In this document: positions 1-7,098 of the stretch, in pieces
How the letters are laid out: each line of letters starts with the position of its first letter
Numbering within the stretch: the stretch's first letter is position 1
Origin: an uncultured Selenomonadaceae bacterium
GTDB lineage: Bacteria; Bacillota; Negativicutes; Selenomonadales; Selenomonadaceae
DNA length: 9,164 bases
Reading direction: 5' to 3'
Assembly (NCBI GenBank): GCA_905236665.1
Contig: CAJONF010000055.1
Span: 1-9,164, forward strand
Made by a program: the position numbers and the translations under genes
Notes under the pieces: model-generated
Database searches by the model: none
Told to the model about the DNA's origin: nothing
What the model saw: only the letters and a program-made list of their open reading frames with translations

Positions 1-341
1 ATTCGCTTTCAACTTACGCGCCGCTCTTAAAAAAAGATACTGGGCGCATTATTTGGACAAAATCTGCGCGAGAAATTCATAATTTAATTCGCGGCTTGTA
101 CGGAAATGCTTTTAGTTTTATTGACGATAAAAAATTTAAAATTTTTCGGGCAAAAATCGCTGAAAATGATTTCTCACTAGCTCCAGGCGAAATTAAAATC
201 ATTAATCAAAGATTTTTTGTCGGAACCGGAGATAATACGCTAGAAATTTTGGAAATTCAAGCTCCAAACTCCAAAAAACTAAACGCCGCAGAATTTTTGC
301 GCGGAAATAAGGTCGGTGAACGCTTTTGGACGAACGAATAA
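1..341 (+). CDS. fmt: Methionyl-tRNA formyltransferase, C-terminal part (5' end outside window)
   Basis: The frame is open from base 3 and ends at TAA 339-341, giving about 112 residues; the start lies outside the window. It opens with a STYAPLLKKDTGRIIW stretch followed by SAREIHNLIRGLYG, the hallmark junction between the Fmt catalytic domain and its C-terminal OB-like tRNA-binding domain. Further on, VGTGDNTLEILEIQAP and LNAAEFLRG match the end of the Fmt family. The enzyme transfers a formyl group from 10-formyl-tetrahydrofolate to Met-tRNA(fMet) in the cytoplasm, making the initiator tRNA. The internal ATG at 96 is not the start, because recognisable Fmt sequence continues upstream of it. 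The 3' end overlaps the proposed ruvB start by 16 bases, so the two are probably co-transcribed and translationally coupled. The assignment rests on motif recognition. Confidence 0.93.
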   Translation, partial: SLSTYAPLLKKDTGRIIWTKSAREIHNLIRGLYGNAFSFIDDKKFKIFRAKIAENDFSLAPGEIKIINQRFFVGTGDNTLEILEIQAPNSKKLNAAEFLRGNKVGERFWTNE

Positions 342-1357
342 TCGCTACTAATGAACAATTTGGCGACGATTGGCAATATAGTTTGCGCCCGCGTCGATTA
401 TCCGAATATATTGGGCAGGAAAAAGCTAAAAAAAATCTCTCTATTTTCGTAAAAGCCGCTTTAAATCGTCGTGAAGCTCTCGATCACGTGCTTTTATATG
501 GTCCTCCCGGTTTAGGAAAGACAACTTTGGCGGCAATTATCGCAAATGAACTCGCCGTCAACTTTCGACAAACTTCAGGTCCCGCTATCGAACGCGCAGG
601 CGATTTAGCCGCGATTTTAACCAATTTACAGCCCCGCGACGTGCTTTTTATCGATGAAATTCACCGTTTGAGCCGACAAGTTGAAGAAATTTTGTATTCT
701 GCCATGGAAGATTTCGCTTTGGATATAATTATCGGTAAGGGTCCCCGTGCTAAAAGTATTCGCGTAAATATTTCGCCGTTCACGCTGATTGGCGCGACAA
801 CTAAAGCCGGTGCACTTTCTCCGCCTCTTCGCGACAGATTCGGGGTAATTTCTCGCTTGGAATACTATTCTAACGATGCTTTGCTCGAAATTATCACTCG
901 CGCCGCTGAAATTTTAAAAATTCCTATCGAATTTAACGGCGCACTAGAAATTGCTAAAAGATCTCGCGGAACACCCAGAATCGCAAATCGTCTTTTAAAA
1001 CGCGTCCGAGATTTCGCGCAGGTCGAAAATTCTGCAAAAATCACCGATGAAATTGCAAATCGTGCGCTTTTTGCCCTCGAAGTTGACGAAAAAGGCTTAG
1101 ATCATACCGATAGACGAATGTTAGACGCCATGATTAAAAAATTTCGCGGCGGTCCCGTTGGTTTGGAGACTATCGCCGCCTCAATCAGCGAAACTCGCGA
1201 AACTATCGAAGATATTTACGAACCTTACCTTCTGCAGCTCGGTTTTATCATGCGAACGCCACGCGGGCGCGTCGTTACGGAGGCGGGGTATCATCACATG
1301 GGCGTTAATTTCCCGAAAAAAGACGATTCCCCGTCACTTTTCGATTTTGAAGACTAA
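326..1357 (+). CDS. ruvB: Holliday junction branch migration ATPase RuvB
   Basis: A 343-residue protein of normal RuvB length. RuvB is the hexameric AAA+ motor that, with RuvA, drives branch migration of Holliday junctions in recombination repair. Visible elements in order: N-terminal DERII and SLRPRRLSEYIGQ, Walker A GPPGLGKTT (59-67), Walker B LFIDEIH (107-113), sensor I GATT (156-159), the LRDRFG arginine-finger segment (168-173), sensor II region GTPRIANRLLKR (215-226), and a C-terminal winged helix with GFIMRTPRGRVVTEAGYHHMG. The start is TTG at 326: the residues after it match the conserved RuvB N-terminus and no nearby in-frame ATG fits. The ribosome site is weak (AAGG at 309-312 or GGTG at 315-318), consistent with coupling to fmt, whose end overlaps. 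ruvA and ruvC are not in the window. An acidic tail ending SLFDFED follows the winged helix. Confidence 0.97.
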   Translation: MDERIIATNEQFGDDWQYSLRPRRLSEYIGQEKAKKNLSIFVKAALNRREALDHVLLYGPPGLGKTTLAAIIANELAVNFRQTSGPAIERAGDLAAILTNLQPRDVLFIDEIHRLSRQVEEILYSAMEDFALDIIIGKGPRAKSIRVNISPFTLIGATTKAGALSPPLRDRFGVISRLEYYSNDALLEIITRAAEILKIPIEFNGALEIAKRSRGTPRIANRLLKRVRDFAQVENSAKITDEIANRALFALEVDEKGLDHTDRRMLDAMIKKFRGGPVGLETIAASISETRETIEDIYEPYLLQLGFIMRTPRGRVVTEAGYHHMGVNFPKKDDSPSLFDFED

Positions 1358-1392
1358 AAAACCCGTCGAAATTAATCGGCGGGCTTTTTTTT
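1356..1392 (+). terminator. Rho-independent terminator of fmt-ruvB, probably bidirectional
   Basis: Stem CCCGTCG (1362-1368) pairs with CGGCGGG (1377-1383), seven pairs including one G-U, with an 8-base loop AAATTAAT. It is followed by C and eight Ts (1385-1392) and preceded by a run of As (1356-1361). The A run becomes a U tract on the minus strand, so the same hairpin can also end the leftward Hsp70-like transcript, whose stop codon lies nine bases away. It sits directly behind the ruvB stop. Confidence 0.92.
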
Positions 1393-1400
1393 AGAATTTT

Positions 1401-3788
1401 TTAGCTCAGTTCGATTTGTTCACTAAAATTTTCGTCTGAAAGATCATTTTCACTGCTGGCAATCTGATATTCGATAACATTTGACTTCACGGCGCGAATA
1501 AATACCGTTAATTCCTCGTTTGGCTCGTCAATATTTATCGTAATTCGCTTTGCTTTTTGAATATTCATCTGATTTGATACGGCTTCGGGCAAATTTGTAT
1601 AAAAAATATCAAAACTATCTCCCGCATCGATAAATGGATACCAAACGTCAAATTTCGTGTTTCTATCAAGAAAAGTTTTAAATTTGCGCTTTTTATTCCG
1701 TCCAACGTAAAAACCGAACGGAGTTTTCATCAAATCGGGCGTAATATGCTTAGTTTGAACATTTCCACCCGCTCGACTTAGCAAAAGTCCGAATGCAACG
1801 CCCGTTTTGCCGGTCGGAGCAGTTAAATCTGTGCGAATTTCTACGCCACGTTCTTTTTGTATTTTTTGCGCTAATTCTGAACCTAAAGCCGGATAAATTT
1901 TAAAATTCGGCGTTTTACCAACGAAATTAAACAAAATTTCCACCTGTGAACGCTCTCTGGCTCTATTTGTTGGGATTTTTTTTACGGTTTCACTCAAAAC
2001 TATCTGGTCGTCAGCATTATCAATGTCGCCAAGCCAAACTTCCAGCCCGTTATTATCTCGCCGATAAATACTGCCGCTTTGCATAAAATAATCGTCTTTT
2101 AACTCATATCCGCTCTTCAATCTGCCATTTGCAAACGGATTTTCATCATCTGCAAGCCGAGTATCTTCTGCAGGTGAGAGATATTCCTCAAAAAGTTTTT
2201 GCACCAGCGGCGATTTTGATGAATTTCCCGCTAAAAATATCGAAATTTCGTCCAACTCGCGTATATTTTTTATTTTACGTAATGAATTTTTGCTATTTTT
2301 CTCAAAAGCTTCTTTCATTGAGATAAAAAAGTTATTTATGCCGGATTTTATCCTGTCGCGAATAATTTTTTGCAAATCTATACTTGCATCCATCTTAAAA
2401 TCTTTAATTAAGCGTCCGTCGTCGCGAAAAAGATTAATTTCGATAAATCCGCCAGCCAAAATGTCAGCCGCCGCGTCTGATTCGGGATTTTCCCAAATCG
2501 GACGAATTTTTTCTATCAAAGTGTGCATATTTGCGTGAGCTTCTTGCGAATCTTTGATTAAAGCCTCACTTCCGGCGAAACTTTTTTTATCTGCCGCCCA
2601 TGTGAACGGAATTTTTCCGCCGCCGTCCAAATTTATCAGTCGATCTTGATTAGATTTGAAAATTTCAAACGCCAAAAGCTTTAAAATGTTCTCGCCACCC
2701 AAAGTTCGGTCGCCATTTTCGCCAAAATGCGTCAAAACGTAATCATAACGATCATTTTGCGATTCGCGAAGAAATCCGAAGTCAAAATCTGTCGTTCCGC
2801 CGCCAAAATCGAAAACTGCGTAATAATTTTCCTCTTCGCCAGCCGGATCGAAGCCATATTCCTGCAAAGCTGTTATCGCATAAGCCGCCGCCTCACTTGC
2901 TCCCTCGCGAACGGAAAATTTCTTAATTATCGCATCGTTTGACAATAAAGCCGTCGGAAATGATTTTTTTATGCCATTTTCAAAGCTTTTTCTCATTTTT
3001 TCGCGAATTTCTTTGTCATAAGTTACCGGAAATGACAAAATATAGTTTAAAAAAATATGTTTTTCCTGCTGCATATTGTTAATGTAAAGTCCCAGGTAAT
3101 AAGCGTAAATTTCGAGCGGATTTATCTCATCATCAGCCAAATCTGCGAACGGTGCAAGCTGTGTGATGAATTTTTTCTCATCTCTAAGCATAAATTGCGT
3201 TTTTGAGCCACACCAATACTTTAAATCAGTCAAAAAAGAGTAAAATTTTTCAGAACCGCCGCTAATCATGTTATCAAATGCTTCGTGAGAAACTTTTACA
3301 TCGTTCCACTTTGTAAAAGGTCGTCCTTCGCGCCAATAATACGCCGTGAGGAAATTTTCTATGTCGATAAATTGAATTACGGTCGGATTTTCGTAATTTT
3401 CGGCGTTAAAACCATTTTTAAACGAGCCATTTCCGACTTGGAGCGGCAAAATCTGCGAAAATTCGTTTTCATAGACGACAACAGTACGACTTGTGCCAAA
3501 ATCAATGGCGACAATGCCGGTTGAAACGTCCGTGGCGGGGTCGCGGGCAACAAAATTTTCTCCGAGCGCAATTTCCTTGCCGTTTTCGCTGTCGAAGTCC
3601 CATAAATCCCAATGCCCGCGATTAGGATCGAGTAAAATATTTTCGTCGTAAGGATCAAGCGCGGCGCGTTCGTTATCGCAGTTCAAAAGCAGATTTTTTA
3701 AGTTCGCGGCGAATTTTTTATCAACATTGCCGTCGAAATGTTTCAAATCGTCATCAGAAACGCGAACGGTGCTTAAAATTCTAGTCAA
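1401..3788 (-). CDS. Divergent Hsp70/DnaK-like ATPase (actin-fold), 795 residues
   Basis: The ATPase core of the Hsp70/actin superfamily is recognisable: phosphate-1 loop IVAIDFGTSRTVVVYE (92-107), a REGASEAAAYA segment (294-304) equivalent to DnaK's EPTAAALAYG, phosphate-2 loop AVFDFGGGTTDFDFG (324-338), GDRTLGGEN (359-367), and adenosine motif IFLAGNSSKSPLVQ (517-530). About 90 residues precede phosphate-1, whereas DnaK starts almost directly with it. The roughly 255 residues after the ATPase do not look like the DnaK substrate-binding domain and lack its charged tail. No signal peptide or membrane segment is visible, so it is presumably cytoplasmic. The start is TTG at 3788, with GGAG on the minus strand (3802-3799) ten bases upstream. 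It follows the phzF-like gene by 35 bases and probably shares its promoter. No J-domain or GrpE gene is nearby. Substrate and role are unknown; it could be a specialised chaperone or a regulatory ATPase. Confidence 0.85.
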   Translation of the reverse strand: MTRILSTVRVSDDDLKHFDGNVDKKFAANLKNLLLNCDNERAALDPYDENILLDPNRGHWDLWDFDSENGKEIALGENFVARDPATDVSTGIVAIDFGTSRTVVVYENEFSQILPLQVGNGSFKNGFNAENYENPTVIQFIDIENFLTAYYWREGRPFTKWNDVKVSHEAFDNMISGGSEKFYSFLTDLKYWCGSKTQFMLRDEKKFITQLAPFADLADDEINPLEIYAYYLGLYINNMQQEKHIFLNYILSFPVTYDKEIREKMRKSFENGIKKSFPTALLSNDAIIKKFSVREGASEAAAYAITALQEYGFDPAGEEENYYAVFDFGGGTTDFDFGFLRESQNDRYDYVLTHFGENGDRTLGGENILKLLAFEIFKSNQDRLINLDGGGKIPFTWAADKKSFAGSEALIKDSQEAHANMHTLIEKIRPIWENPESDAAADILAGGFIEINLFRDDGRLIKDFKMDASIDLQKIIRDRIKSGINNFFISMKEAFEKNSKNSLRKIKNIRELDEISIFLAGNSSKSPLVQKLFEEYLSPAEDTRLADDENPFANGRLKSGYELKDDYFMQSGSIYRRDNNGLEVWLGDIDNADDQIVLSETVKKIPTNRARERSQVEILFNFVGKTPNFKIYPALGSELAQKIQKERGVEIRTDLTAPTGKTGVAFGLLLSRAGGNVQTKHITPDLMKTPFGFYVGRNKKRKFKTFLDRNTKFDVWYPFIDAGDSFDIFYTNLPEAVSNQMNIQKAKRITINIDEPNEELTVFIRAVKSNVIEYQIASSENDLSDENFSEQIELS

Positions 3789-3798
3789 AGTAACATCA

Positions 3799-3802
3799 CT
3801 CC
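3799..3802 (-). promoter_or_regulatory. Ribosome binding site deciding the TTG start of the Hsp70-like gene
   Basis: GGAG on the minus strand lies exactly ten bases before TTG 3788-3786. The same ten-base spacing from a GGAG/GAGG core to the start codon is seen at the phzF-like, radical SAM and lipoprotein genes, which supports the TTG start. A nearer ATG (3796-3794) is out of frame, only two bases from GGAG, and meets a stop after three codons. Confidence 0.65.
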
Positions 3803-3823
3803 AGAAATTTTTGGAAGGTTTTT

Positions 3824-4597
3824 TTATTTTATATTTAGTTCAGAAACGGCGAACAGCACGGCATTTCCGGAAATTTTAACGCGTTCGCCTGAAATTTCGC
3901 AGAAAAGTACGCCGCCACGCGCAGATGCCTGCCGAGCTTTGATAATTTTTTTGCCGAGGCGCGCCGACCAGTAAGGAGCGATAAGACAATGCGTGGAACC
4001 CGTGACGGGATCTTCGGGAATTTTTAATTTTGGTGCAAAAACGCGCGAAACGCAGTCAAAATCGTCACCGGCGGCGGAAATTGCTTGTGTTAAACCGTCA
4101 AGCGCGGCTAATTTCTCAAAATTCGGCTGAAAATTTTCTACAGCGTCTGCAGAATCCAAAATCATGAGCAAATCGCGAGCAAGATAAGCTTCAAGGACAT
4201 TTGTTCCGACGGCGTCGCACATTTCTTCAGTAACGGGAATTTTTTTGGGGAAATAGGCGGGAAAATTCATTTCAAACAGATTTTTTTTGCGTTCTATGAA
4301 AAATTTTCCGCTCAAAGTTTGAAATTCGATGACAGAATCGTTTTTAAATTGCGTAAAGAGGACAAAAGCTGTGGCAAGCGTGGCATGACCGCAAAAATCG
4401 ACTTCGGCGGCGGGCGTGAACCAGCGCAGATGATAAAAATCGTTTCTTTTGACTACAAAAGCAGTTTCTGACAAATTATTTTCCATTGCGATAGCTTGCA
4501 TTAAATTTTCGGGCGGGAATTTATCTAAAACGCAGACCGCGGCGGGATTTCCGCTGAAAATTTTATCCGTGAAGGCGTCAACTATAAACTGTTTCAC
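3824..4597 (-). CDS. PhzF-family isomerase/epimerase-like protein
   Basis: A 257-residue protein of the PhzF/YddE/YHI9 family (diaminopimelate-epimerase fold; usual length about 260-300). Visible family signatures: N-terminal VDAFTDKIFSGNPAAVCVL, MENNLSETAFV with the conserved catalytic-type glutamate at position 44, RWFTPAAEVDFCGHATLA (58-75) and IPEDPVTGSTHCLIAPYW (193-210). PhzF itself isomerises a dihydro-hydroxyanthranilate intermediate of phenazine synthesis, but most members have no known substrate, and no other phenazine gene is visible here. The start is GTG at 4597 with GGAG (4611-4608 on the minus strand) ten bases upstream. It has its own strong promoter at 4630-4659 and precedes the Hsp70-like gene by 35 bases, so the two probably form a unit. 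The protein looks intact and soluble. The family call is firm; the reaction is unknown. Confidence 0.92.
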   Translation of the reverse strand: MKQFIVDAFTDKIFSGNPAAVCVLDKFPPENLMQAIAMENNLSETAFVVKRNDFYHLRWFTPAAEVDFCGHATLATAFVLFTQFKNDSVIEFQTLSGKFFIERKKNLFEMNFPAYFPKKIPVTEEMCDAVGTNVLEAYLARDLLMILDSADAVENFQPNFEKLAALDGLTQAISAAGDDFDCVSRVFAPKLKIPEDPVTGSTHCLIAPYWSARLGKKIIKARQASARGGVLFCEISGERVKISGNAVLFAVSELNIK

Positions 4598-4629
4598 AAA
4601 AAAATCACTCCTGATAAAAATTTTTTTTG

Positions 4630-4659
4630 ATTATAGCACGCATAAATTTAAAATTTCAA
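4630..4659 (-). promoter_or_regulatory. Sigma-70 type promoter for the phzF-like and Hsp70-like genes
   Basis: On the minus strand: TTGAAA (4659-4654), an 18-base spacer and perfect TATAAT (4635-4630), preceded by TGC, which makes an extended -10. The expected transcription start is near 4623, inside a run of eight As, leaving about 25 bases before the GTG start. The -35 box overlaps the TGA stop codon of the radical SAM gene (4658-4656). Confidence 0.8.
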
Positions 4660-5537
4660 ATACCGGCGAGATTAAAATCCGGAATAAATTTTTCATCAGC
4701 AGTTTTTCCGATTTGCACAAAACAATTTTTTATGCCGAGTTTAGCCGCGTGCTCAACGACAGAATTATATTCAAAGGTAGTGATCTTGCGGTTAATTTTT
4801 TTAAAATCGGCGGCATGAAAAATCGGCGTGTACTGATTCATCAGGCTGATAAAAATTTCGTTGCCAAAATTTTCGTAAAGCCAATCGACAATTTTTATGG
4901 CGTCGCGTCTGAAATTCGGCAAAATTAAATGGCGCACAATCACTCCGCGAACCAAAAGTCCTTCTTTAATCTGCGCGGCACCGACAAGTTCAAACATTTT
5001 TTTTATGGCGGCGGCGGCTGTAGAAAAATAATTCGGCGCGGCGGAAAAAGTTTTTGCGGTCTCATCATCAAAATATTTTAAATCTGGCAGAAAAATATCC
5101 ACGCGCCCGCGCAAAAGTTCCAACGTTGAAATATTTTCGTAAGCATTGGAATTCCAAACGATCGGGAGTTTTAATCCGCCGGCTTTAGCAATATCAATCG
5201 CCGCGCAAATTTTTTCAGTGTAATGCGTCGGCGTAACGAGTTCGATATTTGCCGCGCCGCGCTGTTGTTGCTCAATAAAAATTTCTGCAAGCCGTTCAAT
5301 AGAAATTTCTGCGCCATAATTTTTGTGACTGATTAAAAAATTTTGGCAGTAAACGCATTTCAAGTTGCAGTGTGAAAAAAAAATCGTGCCTGCACCATTT
5401 TGACCGACAAGACACGGCTCTTCCCATTTGTGCAGACTGACCAGAGCAACGCGCAAATTTTCTCCTGCGCCGCAAAAGCCCAAATGATTCACACGGTCGA
5501 CGCGGCAAAATCTGGGACAAAGTTCACATGGTTTCAT
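4656..5537 (-). CDS. Radical SAM protein, PflA-like / COG1313 (PflX-type) group
   Basis: A 293-residue protein. The radical SAM cluster motif CNLKCVYC (Cys 57, 61, 64; CxxxCxxC) binds a 4Fe-4S cluster that cleaves S-adenosylmethionine. It sits in the context EEPCLVGQNGAGTIFFSHCNLKCVYCQN, shared with the pyruvate-formate-lyase-activase-like COG1313 proteins. Four more cysteines lie at the N-terminus (Cys 4, 7, 11, 22; CELCPRFC and GFCG) and may bind a second metal or cluster. Other segments are ELVTPTHYTEKI, LPIVWNSNAYE, VDIFLPDLKYFD and LMNQYTPI. Substrates of this group are not established, and no glycyl radical enzyme is in the window. The start is ATG 5537 with GAGG ten bases upstream. A strong terminator stands 17 bases before the start, so how it is transcribed is unclear. 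An oxygen-sensitive enzyme of this kind fits an anaerobe. Confidence 0.9.
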   Translation of the reverse strand: MKPCELCPRFCRVDRVNHLGFCGAGENLRVALVSLHKWEEPCLVGQNGAGTIFFSHCNLKCVYCQNFLISHKNYGAEISIERLAEIFIEQQQRGAANIELVTPTHYTEKICAAIDIAKAGGLKLPIVWNSNAYENISTLELLRGRVDIFLPDLKYFDDETAKTFSAAPNYFSTAAAAIKKMFELVGAAQIKEGLLVRGVIVRHLILPNFRRDAIKIVDWLYENFGNEIFISLMNQYTPIFHAADFKKINRKITTFEYNSVVEHAAKLGIKNCFVQIGKTADEKFIPDFNLAGI

Positions 5538-5554
5538 AAAATTTTTACCTCAAC

Positions 5555-5584
5555 AAAAAAAAACAGGCAACCATTGGTCGCCCG
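5555..5584 (-). terminator. Rho-independent terminator after sepF
   Basis: On the minus strand CGGGCGACC (5584-5576), loop AAT, GGTTGCCTG (5572-5564) form a nine-pair stem with two G-U pairs, followed by nine Ts (5563-5555). It sits 39 bases after the sepF stop and ends 17 bases before the radical SAM start codon. It should end sepF transcripts or act as an attenuator for the next gene. Confidence 0.88.
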
Positions 5585-5623
5585 CTTTTTATTTATGAAT
5601 TCGATTTGATTTTAACTCGCCTC

Positions 5624-6262
5624 TCAATTATAGCGACGCATGGGAGCAGCCGCTTGAATTGCGCTTTCATATTCGATACCGCTGGGCACATACAGGATAA
5701 TTTTTCTTGAAACCATCTCCGCCTTGCCGTTTATCATATACACAGCACCGATAACGAAATCCCCAATGCGCTGTTGCTCACTGTCGTCCACGCCCTCGAA
5801 GTTCACGATAACCGCATTTCTTTTTAACAAGTCGTCTGCGATTTGTTTGCACTGGTCGTCGTATTTTGTCGGCGCATAAATTTTCATTGTGAGTTGCGGA
5901 GTTTTAACTACTGCCAAGCTGGGTCTTACTGAAGTTTCTGAACTGTACGCTTCATAACGAACGCCGTCCATACTCGTAACGCCGTTATCGGAGGTGCTCA
6001 CCATGCCGCCATTACGTGTGAAAGTCATTGAACCGCCGCTGAAATTTTGCGCGAAACCGCTACCAGCCGCCGCTTGTTTTTCTGCCTGAAAAGTTTGTGC
6101 GGCAGGTTGCGCCACCTGCGGAGCCTGTTTAGGTTGTTCAGCTTTAGGCTCTTCTGTTTTGGTTTCAGCTTTTTTTGCCTCTTTAAGCTCTTCTTCTTCC
6201 TCTACAGGTTCTAACGGCATAATAACATCCGTGAGTTTCCTTATCCAGTCCATCAATATCAT
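5624..6262 (-). CDS. sepF: Cell division protein SepF
   Basis: SepF binds FtsZ and ties FtsZ filaments to the inner face of the membrane at the division site. The first ~18 residues (MILMDWIRKLTDVIMPLE) form a probable amphipathic membrane-anchoring helix. Next comes a long low-complexity linker (about 19-115) with five consecutive glutamates and K/Q/P/A-rich sequence. The SepF core follows: KIYAPTKYDD (127-136), IADDLLKRNAVIVNFEGVD (141-159), VYMINGK (174-180) and SRKIILYVPSG (185-195). The protein is 212 residues from this start; B. subtilis SepF is about 150, and the extra length is the linker. ATG 6262 is chosen because GGAAGGG lies 11 bases upstream, matching neighbouring genes; TTG at 6268 would be only five bases away, and ATG 6253 is also possible. 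It has its own promoter and terminator and is not in the usual ylm-type division cluster. Confidence 0.92.
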   Translation of the reverse strand: MILMDWIRKLTDVIMPLEPVEEEEELKEAKKAETKTEEPKAEQPKQAPQVAQPAAQTFQAEKQAAAGSGFAQNFSGGSMTFTRNGGMVSTSDNGVTSMDGVRYEAYSSETSVRPSLAVVKTPQLTMKIYAPTKYDDQCKQIADDLLKRNAVIVNFEGVDDSEQQRIGDFVIGAVYMINGKAEMVSRKIILYVPSGIEYESAIQAAAPMRRYN

Positions 6263-6273
6263 AAACAATCGCG

Positions 6274-6280
6274 CCCTTCC
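6274..6280 (-). promoter_or_regulatory. Ribosome binding site deciding the sepF start
   Basis: GGAAGGG on the minus strand lies 11 bases before ATG 6262, five before TTG 6268 and 20 before ATG 6253. Spacing seen at the other leftward genes (about ten bases) favours ATG 6262. Confidence 0.55.
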
Positions 6281-6311
6281 GATTTTTGTTTGCTCACTTT
6301 AAAGCATATTC

Positions 6312-6340
6312 ATTCTAACACAGCGTTTCACAAATTGCAA
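6312..6340 (-). promoter_or_regulatory. Sigma-70 type promoter for sepF
   Basis: On the minus strand: TTGCAA (6340-6335), a 17-base spacer and TAGAAT (6317-6312), with TGT just before the -10 (extended -10). The transcription start is expected near 6305, leaving a leader of about 40 bases before ATG 6262. A-rich tracts lie upstream on this strand (around 6345-6360) and may act as an UP-like element. Confidence 0.7.
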
Positions 6341-6411
6341 AGACTTTTTTCAAGTTTTTTTCAGTTGACGATTGCCGATAAAAATTTTTTAAACGGAAGA
6401 ATTTTCGCGAA

Positions 6412-7068
6412 TTAATTTTGCCCAGTGAGGAAATTTAAAAATGCTTCAGTATCTGCCGGTGCCCAATGATTATTTCCGCCGTGACCTTTAACTTTTTGGC
6501 AAGTAACGTCAAAAGTTTTTTCGGATTGGAAAGAAATTTCGTTGATATATTTTTCAATCGCAGTCACCGCGAGTTTTTGAACATCGGGATTTTCTTTAAG
6601 CTGTTTATCGTCCGCGCCATCCGCCTTTAATTTGCCGACCATGCCGATTAAAGCAATAAAGTCGTCATTACTTGCCGCCGTTCGCGCAGAATTGCTTTGA
6701 TCAATGGGCGTGGTTGTTATCTCGACAACCGGGCGTTCAGGATCATCTTTTTTTAGCGTCGTTGTAAAATTTATTTTCCCTTGCAACTTATCGAAATAAA
6801 TTTTCGTGAGCTGTTGTGCACTGTCATTACTTAGCGGAGCGATTCCGTCCATAGATTCAACAAATCTGTTAGCCATAACGTAGCAAATTTCTTTTTTGTC
6901 ATCTTCTACGAAACCCGCCGCCGATAAATCGTCACTGTTGCCGGTCATGGCTATTTGCGCGTAGGCAAGAATCGCTTTATCGGGACTGCCGATAACTTTT
7001 TCTTCACCGCAACCGCAAATCAACAGAGCCGCAAAAGTCACCGCGCAGATAAAAATTTTTCTGAACAT
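6412..7068 (-). CDS. Putative lipoprotein of unknown function
   Basis: A 218-residue protein with a lipoprotein signal: basic MFRK, hydrophobic core IFICAVTFAALL, then a lipobox-like ICGC in which Cys 20 would be lipidated, so it is probably anchored to a membrane facing the envelope space. The mature part opens with EEKVIGSPDKAILAYAQIAMTGNSDDL, reminiscent of small lipoproteins and NTF2-like proteins that begin with 'one helix of dose-like repeats' (for example DUF4878/DUF5105-type), but I cannot assign a family. The rest is acidic and mostly helical-looking, with two later cysteines' worth of C-terminal sequence DVTCQKVKGHGGNNHW containing one. The start is ATG 7068 with AGGAGG (7084-7079) ten bases upstream. 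It has its own promoter, divergent from the ABC transporter gene. No convincing terminator follows; the 143 bases before sepF contain only an AT-rich imperfect palindrome (6376-6397) and the sepF promoter. Confidence 0.75.
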   Translation of the reverse strand: MFRKIFICAVTFAALLICGCGEEKVIGSPDKAILAYAQIAMTGNSDDLSAAGFVEDDKKEICYVMANRFVESMDGIAPLSNDSAQQLTKIYFDKLQGKINFTTTLKKDDPERPVVEITTTPIDQSNSARTAASNDDFIALIGMVGKLKADGADDKQLKENPDVQKLAVTAIEKYINEISFQSEKTFDVTCQKVKGHGGNNHWAPADTEAFLNFLTGQN

Positions 7069-7098
7069 AAAAAAATTTCCTCCTTCCTGCTCGCCCGA

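Noticed and set aside
3785..3796. A three-codon ATG TTA CTT TGA reading frame on the minus strand overlapping the TTG start of the Hsp70-like gene, resembling a coupling mini-ORF.
   Set aside because: Its ATG is only two bases from GGAG, too close for initiation; the TTG at ten bases fits the pattern of the neighbouring genes.
6376..6397. AT-rich imperfect palindrome CCG...CGG after the lipoprotein gene, considered as a terminator.
   Set aside because: It has mismatches, very few G-C pairs and no following T tract on the minus strand.
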